A stretch of DNA of 64,000 nucleotides, from assembly GCF_030159255.1 (NCBI RefSeq), contig NZ_BSCT01000003.1, positions 248,001 to 312,000 on the forward strand. The letters are read 5' to 3'. This DNA comes from Bradyrhizobium sp. SSBR45G (GTDB taxonomy: Bacteria; Pseudomonadota; Alphaproteobacteria; Rhizobiales; Xanthobacteraceae). Numbering within the stretch: the first letter of the stretch is position 1; each line of letters starts with the position of its first letter. Below are positions 34,218 to 42,065 of this stretch, piece after piece. The translations under genes and the position numbers were made by a program. Under the pieces are notes generated by a model. The model worked only from the letters and a program-made list of their open reading frames with translations. It did no database searches and was not told the DNA's origin.

Positions 34218-36950
34218 TTACTTGCCGGCAAGCCAGTCCTGCAGGAATTTGCGGGTCGCTTCGTCGCCTCTTGGATCTTTGCCGAAGCCGAAATCCTTCC
34301 ACATCTCCTGGCCGCGGTTCGGCGCATGGCAGTTCGGGCAGACCGTGCCGAGTTGCTCCTGCACCGTCGGGAATGCGTTGCGGTTGGGATCGGGCGGCTT
34401 GTAGCCGGGAGGATTCGGATGCGCGTTCGGGTCGCGCGGCGGAACCGGTTGCGGCTTGGCCTGCGCCGGCAGGCTGCGCGGCCGCGGCGGCAGGTTCTTG
34501 ACGGCAGCCTGCAGCGCCGCGAGCGCCTGTGCGGTGACGCTGGAGCAGGTCGGAATCCTGTTGAGCGCCTCGACCTCGGCCGGCGTCATCTTCGGTCCGG
34601 GCAGGTCCTTGGGCAGGCGTCCGTGACAGGACGGGCAGACGTCGTCCTTGCTGGCGGACGGAGGTCGCGCCGGCAGGCGGGCGACCGGCGGCACGCCCTG
34701 GATCGAGGCGTCGGCAAGCTGGGCTGCGACCAGGATCGTCTCGGTGTCGGTGAGGCCTTCGGGACAGCTCCGCATGAAGCCGTTGACGAAATCAGCGTCG
34801 ACGCAGCCGTCCGAGCCCATCCTGCCGATCAGCATGTTGTAGATGCCGATCTCGTTCGGGCGCTTGCCCGAGAGTTGCTTGTAGGCGCGATCGAGATCGG
34901 TTTCGGTAGCGGCGTCGTAGGCGGCCTCGCTGCCCTTGCTGCTCGCATAGCCGGTCGCGCCGCCGACGATGAGGCCGCAGATGAGGATGCCCCATCCGGC
35001 GGTCTCGATGTCGAGCAGGAGGTTGCAGACCACGTAGCTGCCGAGCGCGCCGCCGGCCAGGCCGCCGGCCGCGCCGGCCAGCACGCGCGGGCGCTGCTTC
35101 GGCGTCGCGGTGTAGAGCTGATAGCCGGTGATGATGGTGAAGGCGGCGAGGCCGCCGATCTTGAGGCCCTTGAACAGCAGTGCCATGCGGCGCCCGGTGT
35201 TGGCGGCGGCTGCCGCGCCCTCGGCGGCGCCTTCGAGGCCGCCGGCTTCGCCGCCGGCGCCGGCCAGCGTCTTCTGCGCCAACGCCTCGGCCAGCGCCTG
35301 CGGCTGGCCGGAGAGCGACTCGACCGCGGCGATGCTGCCATCGGCATTCTGCGTGATCCTGATCGTGATCTGCTCGGGCACCTTGGCGCCGGCCGGTGCC
35401 GTGCCGTTGACCTGCTCGAGATTCTTGCCGAAGCTGTAGCGGACCTCCGAGACCGTCGTGCCATTCGCCTGGCGCGTGGAGCTGATCACCTCGACCTTGG
35501 TCTCGACCTGCACCGAGGTGGCCTGTTCGCCGGCCGGTGAGCCGGGCAGGGCCTGGGCTCCTTCTGCGGCCGCGACGGCGGTCTCCGACCCTTTCAGGAT
35601 GGTCAGGCTGCTGCTCTGCAGATTCTTGATCTCGAAGGTCAGCTCCGGATATTTCAGGCTCAGCTTCTTGAGGACGCCGGCGGCGGTCTCCGCGTTGGTT
35701 GCGCCCTGGCCGCAGGTTGCGCACACTTCCTGCTCGATCAGCATCCAGACCCTGCGCCCCTTGAGCTGCTCGCGTGGAATCTTCGCGAGCGCCTCCTCGA
35801 GCTGATCGGCGATGTGCTGCTCGGCATGGCCATGGGTGTGCGGCAGCGTCTCGGCGCTGGTGTGCGGCGGGAAGTTGGATTGCGCGTTGTAGCCCGGGCC
35901 GCCCGCCAGCTTGGACTGGCCGACAAAGCTGCGGCTTTCCAGGCCGGGAATGTCGGTGCGGGCCGCGCCGACGGTGCCGCCCTGGACCTCGATGTCAGGT
36001 GCGACGGCATGGGGCTCGACACGGGTGATGCCGCTGGTGGCGCGATTGGCCTTGATATCCTTGGCCAGCACATCCTGCATGCCGTTCTGTGAGAAGCGGC
36101 CTTGGCCGGCGGCGTCGGCCGGCTTGATCACGCGGCGGGCATATTCGTGGATGGCGAGCTCATCAGTGCCCTTGGCATATTGCGCGAGCTGGCCATCGCT
36201 CATCACAGCATAGCGGTCCTGCAGCACCTCGACGGCCATCTTGTCGCCGCTGCTGACCAGCTTGCGCAACTGGTCGATCGACATCTTGCCGTAGTCGGGC
36301 GCACGGCGCAGCACGGTGCCCGCCCCGCGCTGCTGCACCACATGCGTCAGCTCATGCGCGAGCAGGCGCTGGCCGGCGCTGGAGGCTGGCGAATAATGTC
36401 CCGCGCCGAACACGACGTTGTGGCCGACCGTGTAGGCCCGGGCGCCGACGGCGCGCGCCGAGGCGGCCGCGCGGACATCGGTGTGGATGCGCACGCCTGC
36501 GAAGCTGTGGCCGAAGCGGCTTTCCATCGCAGCACGCGCGGAACGGTCGAGCGGCTGGCCGGGCGCGCGCAGCACGTCGTGCACGATCGGTGGCGCGAGG
36601 CTCGCCTGCGTGCCGTCACCGCCGCCTTGGGCGGCCTGGCGCCGCAGCTTCTCCTCCCGGCACGAGGCGCAGGTGCCGCCGCATTCGCATTGCCGCTGCA
36701 GCGACAAGGTCGGACGCGCCGTGCCGGCACCCATCGTCGCGACGCCCGCCGGCCGCGCCGGGCCATCGACGACGGCGTGCGCGACCGCCTCGGCCTCGCG
36801 CTCGGCAGGATCGTCGACCGCGCCGATCTCGAGCCGCGCCTGCAACGGCCGCAGCAGCGGCGATGGCGGCTGCAGCGCCACGCCGCTGCCGGGCCGCTCG
36901 GCCTTGGCGGCGCGGGGGCCGGCGGCGGCATGGGACGCGGCTGCTTTCAT
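34218..36950 (-). CDS. DUF4157 (eCIS-core) protein with deaminase-like domain: candidate eCIS effector 1
   Basis: This is a 910-residue multidomain protein. An N-terminal zinc-ribbon-like CECGGTCASC (residues 88-97) precedes the DUF4157 domain (about 120-207) with HELTH at 199-203. Residues about 320-450 look like a zinc deaminase: HAE at 375-377 and CATC at 410-413, separated by a helix and a strand. After a serine/alanine-rich linker comes a region with two hydrophobic segments (about 598-672) and a CPSCH at 772-776. The C-terminus (845-910) contains CPNCH (871-875) and is shared with the next gene's product. DUF4157 marks eCIS cargo in known clusters. The deaminase reading is mine, from motifs only. 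The start is supported by GAGGT. Confidence 0.85.
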   Translation of the reverse strand: MKAAASHAAAGPRAAKAERPGSGVALQPPSPLLRPLQARLEIGAVDDPAEREAEAVAHAVVDGPARPAGVATMGAGTARPTLSLQRQCECGGTCASCREEKLRRQAAQGGGDGTQASLAPPIVHDVLRAPGQPLDRSARAAMESRFGHSFAGVRIHTDVRAAASARAVGARAYTVGHNVVFGAGHYSPASSAGQRLLAHELTHVVQQRGAGTVLRRAPDYGKMSIDQLRKLVSSGDKMAVEVLQDRYAVMSDGQLAQYAKGTDELAIHEYARRVIKPADAAGQGRFSQNGMQDVLAKDIKANRATSGITRVEPHAVAPDIEVQGGTVGAARTDIPGLESRSFVGQSKLAGGPGYNAQSNFPPHTSAETLPHTHGHAEQHIADQLEEALAKIPREQLKGRRVWMLIEQEVCATCGQGATNAETAAGVLKKLSLKYPELTFEIKNLQSSSLTILKGSETAVAAAEGAQALPGSPAGEQATSVQVETKVEVISSTRQANGTTVSEVRYSFGKNLEQVNGTAPAGAKVPEQITIRITQNADGSIAAVESLSGQPQALAEALAQKTLAGAGGEAGGLEGAAEGAAAAANTGRRMALLFKGLKIGGLAAFTIITGYQLYTATPKQRPRVLAGAAGGLAGGALGSYVVCNLLLDIETAGWGILICGLIVGGATGYASSKGSEAAYDAATETDLDRAYKQLSGKRPNEIGIYNMLIGRMGSDGCVDADFVNGFMRSCPEGLTDTETILVAAQLADASIQGVPPVARLPARPPSASKDDVCPSCHGRLPKDLPGPKMTPAEVEALNRIPTCSSVTAQALAALQAAVKNLPPRPRSLPAQAKPQPVPPRDPNAHPNPPGYKPPDPNRNAFPTVQEQLGTVCPNCHAPNRGQEMWKDFGFGKDPRGDEATRKFLQDWLAGK

Positions 36951-37011
36951 GGGCGGACCTCGCTGTTCCCCGGTGCAGCTCTCGAACGTCGGTCAGGTCG
37001 AACGGATCTGG

Positions 37012-39069
37012 TCATTTCGAAAGCCACTGTTCCATCAACTTGCGGCTGGCCTCGTCATTCGGGAGCTTGCCGAATGGCGAGGGAGTGCTGCCGAAGCTCA
37101 GATCCTTCCAGCTGTCCTTGCTCTTGTTCGGGGTATGGCAGTTCGGGCAGACGGTGCCGGTCTGCTCCTGGACCGACGGCAGCGTGCCGGTGCTGGTGGA
37201 CGGCGCCTTGTAGCCGGGCGGACTGGGATGGGCCTGCGCGGGTGGACGCGCGGGCGCGGGCGGCGGCTTGCTCTGGACCGGGACATCCTTCTGATTGATG
37301 AGGTCGAGCATGTGCTGCCAATGGTTCACGTCGGCGACGAACTTGTTCGGGTCGCTCTCATCGAGTTTGATCATCTTGGTCCGCACGTAGTTGAGCAGAT
37401 CGTCGAGCGGCAGCTTGCGTGCTTTGGCGGTGGCGATCAGATCCTCGATCGACGGTGTCTCCAGCGGGATCTCGCTGACGAGCAGACGGACCATCGTGAA
37501 GTGACGTCCGCCGCCGCCGAATTGCTGGAACGTGTCGCTCAGTTCCGGGTCGAGCTTCTGGAAGGTGAAGCCGACGCCGGTGAGGTCGATGATCGGCGAT
37601 GAATCGCTCACGGTCGGCTCCATGGCGGCTGGGTTGACGTCGAGGGTCGAGATCACCGCGCTGCTCATCATGACGCGCGCGTAGAGCGTCTGCTCCGGAT
37701 TGGTCAGCATCATCTTGAGGATGGTGTCGGCCTCCGCATCGATCACCTTCTGCGCCTTGGCCTGGTTGCGATCGATCTGGGCGGCGGCGATCTTGCGGTC
37801 GACGCGGGCCTTGAGATAGGAGCTCAGCAGTCCGATGCCGATCGAGAGCGCTGTCGTGCCGACGCCGATGCCGATGCTCTTGAAGCGAGCCCGCGCGCCG
37901 CCGCCACCACCCGTGCCGCCGCCGCTCGGCGCCGGCGTCTCGGCAACGTCGGCGCTGCCGGTCGGATGCACCGGCGCGTGGCTGACGAGATCGACCTTCG
38001 AGAGCGTGCCGGAGGTCTCGAAGCTGGCGCGGATGCAGCCGGAGCAGGCAGGGTAGGGCTCGAACACGGTCTGGCCATTGACCTGGCGGACGCGGACGGT
38101 CGAGAAGTGGATGGTGCCCTTGGCGCCTTTCGGCAGCCTTGCGATGATGTCCTCGAACAGCTTCATCTCGGCATCGTTGACGTGCTGAAACGGGAAGTCG
38201 CGCCGCGGACCGGAGCCGGCGATGCTGCGTGTGCCCGACAACGTCCGGCTGGTCGGGCTGCTGGCGTGATAGATCGCGGCGCCCTGTCCGAGCGCGTCGG
38301 TATCGGCGCCGCTGATCGCGCGCATCTCCTTCGGGCCGGTGTAGCCCTCGATGTCGATGATCGCCGCGCCGATCACCTTGGTCTTCGTCGGCACCGGGCC
38401 GCCGCTGCGCAGGATCTGATCGAGCCGCGTCTGCGCCGCCGGGCCGCCTTCCTCGATGACCTGCAGACGCGACTCCAGCGGCGGATCCGGCTGGCGCTGC
38501 AGGACAGCGCCGTGGTGGCCCTGCTGCACGACATGGGTCAGCTCATGCGCGAGCAGCCTGCGGCCGGCGGCGGTCTGCGGCGCGTAATGGCCGCTGCCGA
38601 ACACGACGTCGCGGCCGACCGTATAGGCCTGGGCGCCGACGGCGCGGGCCGATGCCGCGGCCTGCGCATCGGCGTGGATGCGCACGCCCGCGAAGCTCGT
38701 GCCGAAGCGAGGCTCCAGATCGGCGCGGGCCGCCGTGTCCAGCGGCGTGCCCGGTGCCCGCAGCACGTCGTGCACGATCGGCGGCGCGGCCGCAGCATTC
38801 GCCGCCGCGGTGCCGCTGCTCGCCGTGCGGCGCTGGACGCGAGGGGCTGCCGCGGAGATGGCGCCGGACTGCGGACCGTCGGCCACCCGGCTTGCCATCG
38901 CATCGGCCTCGCGCTCCAGGGGGTCATCGACCGGGCCGATCTCGAGCCGCGGCTGCAGCATTGCGATCGAGGGCAAGGCCGGGGGCGGCGACAGCGCGAC
39001 GCCGCGGCGCGGTCGCGCGCTCTGGCTCTGCGCTGAAGCGGGCGCGGCGTGCGTTGCCGTCTGCTTCAT
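37012..39069 (-). CDS. DUF4157 (eCIS-core) protein with DAE/CxxC deaminase-like domain: candidate eCIS effector 2
   Basis: This is a 685-residue protein from the ATG at 39069, which overlaps the AAA gene stop and has GGGAGAG upstream. The DUF4157 domain is at about residues 97-185, with HELTH at 175-179. Residues about 230-360 show a second deaminase-like pattern: DAE at 299-301, then STVRVRQ, then CSGC at 342-345. This resembles bacterial toxin deaminases in which Asp replaces the first His. A glycine-rich linker, one hydrophobic segment (about 398-420) and a long helical part follow. The tail (about 605-685) contains CPNCH (641-645) and matches the tail of the first effector candidate. Target and activity are unproven. 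Confidence 0.84.
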   Translation of the reverse strand: MKQTATHAAPASAQSQSARPRRGVALSPPPALPSIAMLQPRLEIGPVDDPLEREADAMASRVADGPQSGAISAAAPRVQRRTASSGTAAANAAAAPPIVHDVLRAPGTPLDTAARADLEPRFGTSFAGVRIHADAQAAASARAVGAQAYTVGRDVVFGSGHYAPQTAAGRRLLAHELTHVVQQGHHGAVLQRQPDPPLESRLQVIEEGGPAAQTRLDQILRSGGPVPTKTKVIGAAIIDIEGYTGPKEMRAISGADTDALGQGAAIYHASSPTSRTLSGTRSIAGSGPRRDFPFQHVNDAEMKLFEDIIARLPKGAKGTIHFSTVRVRQVNGQTVFEPYPACSGCIRASFETSGTLSKVDLVSHAPVHPTGSADVAETPAPSGGGTGGGGGARARFKSIGIGVGTTALSIGIGLLSSYLKARVDRKIAAAQIDRNQAKAQKVIDAEADTILKMMLTNPEQTLYARVMMSSAVISTLDVNPAAMEPTVSDSSPIIDLTGVGFTFQKLDPELSDTFQQFGGGGRHFTMVRLLVSEIPLETPSIEDLIATAKARKLPLDDLLNYVRTKMIKLDESDPNKFVADVNHWQHMLDLINQKDVPVQSKPPPAPARPPAQAHPSPPGYKAPSTSTGTLPSVQEQTGTVCPNCHTPNKSKDSWKDLSFGSTPSPFGKLPNDEASRKLMEQWLSK

Positions 39070-40412
39070 GCCGCTCTCCCTTCCTTGATCATCTCGCTCC
39101 GGATCGCGGCGACCACATCGTCGCGGCCGATCGGGCGGCCATTGTCCTTCAGCGATTGCAGCGAGGCGAGTCGGATCACGTTCATGATCGAGCCGCCGGA
39201 GAGCGTGTAGTCGTGCGCGATCTTCGTGAAGTCGAGGTCGGCGGCCAGCTGGGCCTTGGGCGAGAAGCCCTGGCGCCACAGCTGCTCGCGCTCCTCGGGG
39301 CGCGGCAGCGGGAAGTAGATCACGGATTCGAAGCGGCGGGCGAAGGCGTCGTCGATGTTGTCGCGCAGGTTGGAGGCGAGGATCGCGATGCCGTCGAAGC
39401 TTTCGATCCGCTGCAGCAGGAAGGCGATCTCCTGGTTGGCGTAGCGGTCATGCGCGTCGCGCGTCTCGCTGCGCTTGCCAAACAGCGCATCGGCCTCGTC
39501 GAACAGCAGGATCCAGTTGCGGCCCTCGGCCTGGTTGAACACCGCGGCGAGGTTCTTCTCGGTCTCGCCGATGAATTTTGAGACCACCATCGAGAGATCG
39601 ACGCGGTAGACGGCGCGTCCGGTCGACTTGCCGAGCAGGCAGGCCGTCATGGTCTTGCCGGTGCCGGGCGGGCCATAGAACAAGCTGCGGTAGCCCGGCC
39701 GCAGCTTCGCTGCCATCCGCCAGTCGTGCATCAGGGTGTCGCCATGCGCGATCCAGGATTCGATCTGGCCGAGGCCCTGGCGCGTCGCCGGATGCAGCAC
39801 GAGGTCGCTCCAGTCCAATTTGGTCTCGACGAGCTGCGCCGGGAAATGCGCGCCGAAGCTAGGCTGTCGCTGCTCGCCGCGCGTGAACAGCGCCAGCGCA
39901 TCCTCGGACAGCATCAACCGCGCCTTCATCGCCGGCTCGTCGCTGCCGGCGCCGGCGGCCCGCAGCAGGCCGCGCCGCGCAAACAGGTGGTCCGGCTCGA
40001 ACAGCGCCTGGAGGCGGAAGCGGCTGGCGAGATCGGTGCCGCCGATGATGAAGGCGAGCGTCTCGCCGGTCGGCCAGAAATCCGCGTCCGCATCCTTGCG
40101 CACCCCGCCGAACTCGGTGAAGCGGCGGTCGAAGGTCTGGTTGCGGGTGAAGAAGACGTCGAGCAGCTGCGGCCGCAGATGCGGCGCCAGCGCCAGCACC
40201 AGCGCGACCCGCTCGGCAAAACCGCACTGGTTCTCGCGCAGGAACGCCGCATAGGGCGACGCCGATCCCGACAAATCGGGCGGCTCGGCAATCGCCGCCG
40301 GCGCGGCGCCGTCCAGGTTGAAATAGAGCTTGAAGCGCGCGTCGATCAGCTGCGCGAGCCAGCCCAGCTCGGCCTCCAGATCGGCCGCGTTGTGCTCGAG
40401 CGCGCTCACCAT
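39066..40412 (-). CDS. eCIS AAA+ ATPase (Afp15/Pvc15 type)
   Basis: This 448-residue protein has an N-terminal eCIS-specific half and a C-terminal AAA+ module. Walker A GPPGTGKT is at residues 247-254, Walker B ILLFDEADALFGKR at about 301-314, and sensor/arginine-finger type LASNLRDNIDDAFARRF further on. It starts at the ATG at 40412, inside the end of the tape-measure gene. This ATPase is found in Afp, PVC and related injection systems, where it is needed for assembly or cargo loading. It is followed directly, by ATGA overlap, by the two effector candidates, which fits a loading role. Confidence 0.93.
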   Translation of the reverse strand: MVSALEHNAADLEAELGWLAQLIDARFKLYFNLDGAAPAAIAEPPDLSGSASPYAAFLRENQCGFAERVALVLALAPHLRPQLLDVFFTRNQTFDRRFTEFGGVRKDADADFWPTGETLAFIIGGTDLASRFRLQALFEPDHLFARRGLLRAAGAGSDEPAMKARLMLSEDALALFTRGEQRQPSFGAHFPAQLVETKLDWSDLVLHPATRQGLGQIESWIAHGDTLMHDWRMAAKLRPGYRSLFYGPPGTGKTMTACLLGKSTGRAVYRVDLSMVVSKFIGETEKNLAAVFNQAEGRNWILLFDEADALFGKRSETRDAHDRYANQEIAFLLQRIESFDGIAILASNLRDNIDDAFARRFESVIYFPLPRPEEREQLWRQGFSPKAQLAADLDFTKIAHDYTLSGGSIMNVIRLASLQSLKDNGRPIGRDDVVAAIRSEMIKEGRAA

Positions 40413-42046
40413 TCCACCCGCATCGCTGCCTGCATCCATGGCAGTCGCAGCCATTGCAGGGTCCAGGGAAGCCGCTCCAGCAGCACGTCGGGGCTGCGCC
40501 GCTCCAGCCGCAGCAGCCACGCGCCGTCGCGCGTGCCGAGCAGGCCCGGCCGCATCAGGAAGGTCTCGCGCAGGCCGGCCGGCGAGATCGCGCCGAGACA
40601 GCTTGCATGGGCGATCGCGGCGTCCAGCAACTGCGCGGCCTCGGCCTGCTCGGTCTCGGTGACCGGCTCGGCGATCTCGCAAGGGTCTGATGGTGGCAGG
40701 CCGCACAGCACCTTCGGCAGCAGCAGCGCAAATTCGGGCGCGTCGGTCTCGCCGGTCGCCAGATGATGAAGCAGCAGCACCGCGCGCTGCCGCGCTGCCA
40801 GGCTGACGAAGCCGGTCTCCTTGTCGTCGAGCAAGCCGCGCCGTGCGAACATGCGCCGAAGGAATGGCCACAGCAGGCAAACGCCCGCCGCCATCACGGC
40901 ATGGGTCTCGTCGGGATCGCTACGCGGCCGCGGCGGCTGATGCGCTGGAGCCGGCGACAGCCGCGCCCGCAGGCGCTCGGCATCGGCCGATGTGATCAGC
41001 CCAGCCTGCCGCAACGGCTGCAGCACGGCGGACAGCAACGCGTCGAAGCCCGGCCCCGCCGCAGCCTGCGCGAGCCGCATGACAGCGTCCGTCCAGGCCG
41101 GCTGAGCGTGCTCCGGCAGCCGGGCCCCGAGCGGCGCCAGCTCGGCCTGCAGTGCTGTCCCCGGCTGTGCGGCTCCGAGGCCGGAATGGAGGCGCGCCAG
41201 CTCAACTACGCGAGCGGTGGCATCCGTTGGCGCGGGCTGCTTCGCGATCGCGGCCTCGCAGGCCTGCAGCATCGACAGCAGAGGTACGCGCGCGGCGACG
41301 GCCGTGGCCGTGATCGCGGTCTCGACGGCGTCCGCCGGGGATCCGGCCAGCGCCGCCTGCAGCTGTCCGCGCCAGATCGCGAGCCGTGTCTGCCGCGGTG
41401 TCAGATCGTCGATCGACACGTTCTGCAGCAGCATCGCGAGCGCGCGCAGATCGGCGGCGCGGTCCGGCGCCAGCGCGGCGATGATCCGCTCGAGCGTGGC
41501 GTCAGTGAGATGACCAACCAGCCGGTTCATGGCGGTGGGATTGCTGATCAGGCCGCGCAGGCTGTGGCCGAGGCTGGCGGGCGACCGCTGCAGCGCGTCG
41601 CCGGCCGCGCGGTCCAGCAGCTCGCGCTCGCGGCCGTCGCACCACCATGGCAAGGTGCCAGAGGCTGCGAAGTGATTGATGACCAGCAGCGCCGCGGCAT
41701 CGGCCGCGGGCTTCGCTCGCGCGCCTTGTGCCGGGCCGGTCGATCCCACGTCGGACCGGCCGGCGAGCGCCGCCGATTGCCGCAGCGCGGCTGGAAGCTG
41801 GGCTGCGATCCGGGCCGGCAGCTCGCGCGCCAGGGTCGCGAGCTCGAGCCGTCCGAGATCAAGCTCGAGCCGGTCGATGCGGATCAGCTCGGCCTGCGGC
41901 GTCAGCTCATCGAACATGCGCTCCAGCAGCGGCGTCACCGCCTGGCGGACCGCGTCGGAGACAGCCGTGCTGAGGCGCTCGGCGGTCGCCGCATGGGCGA
42001 CGGTCACCTCGACGATCTCACGATGGATGGTGTGACGCTGCGACAT
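40406..42046 (-). CDS. Contractile injection system tape-measure protein (Afp14 type)
   Basis: This 546-residue protein starts at the ATG at 42046. Its N-terminus, HTIHREIVEVTVAHAATAE, is the family mark of the CIS tape-measure proteins: a conserved His followed by a long mostly helical chain. The protein is rich in Ala, Leu and Arg, with no membrane or signal segment. Its length sets the particle length in characterised systems. Its stop overlaps the AAA gene start. An N-terminally longer frame exists upstream but has no coding character. Confidence 0.82.
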   Translation of the reverse strand: MSQRHTIHREIVEVTVAHAATAERLSTAVSDAVRQAVTPLLERMFDELTPQAELIRIDRLELDLGRLELATLARELPARIAAQLPAALRQSAALAGRSDVGSTGPAQGARAKPAADAAALLVINHFAASGTLPWWCDGRERELLDRAAGDALQRSPASLGHSLRGLISNPTAMNRLVGHLTDATLERIIAALAPDRAADLRALAMLLQNVSIDDLTPRQTRLAIWRGQLQAALAGSPADAVETAITATAVAARVPLLSMLQACEAAIAKQPAPTDATARVVELARLHSGLGAAQPGTALQAELAPLGARLPEHAQPAWTDAVMRLAQAAAGPGFDALLSAVLQPLRQAGLITSADAERLRARLSPAPAHQPPRPRSDPDETHAVMAAGVCLLWPFLRRMFARRGLLDDKETGFVSLAARQRAVLLLHHLATGETDAPEFALLLPKVLCGLPPSDPCEIAEPVTETEQAEAAQLLDAAIAHASCLGAISPAGLRETFLMRPGLLGTRDGAWLLRLERRSPDVLLERLPWTLQWLRLPWMQAAMRVEW

Positions 42047-42065
42047 GGCGGTGCGATGGACGGTC

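Noticed and set aside
34218..39069. DUF4157 HELTH motif as evidence of a metalloprotease toxin
   Set aside because: HExxH is a general feature of DUF4157 leaders in eCIS cargo. I see no further catalytic domain around it, so I do not claim protease activity.
40413..40880. Longer N-terminus for the eCIS AAA ATPase
   Set aside because: The extra part is arginine-rich and is antisense-frame shadow within the tape-measure gene. The ATG at 40412 gives the family-like start.
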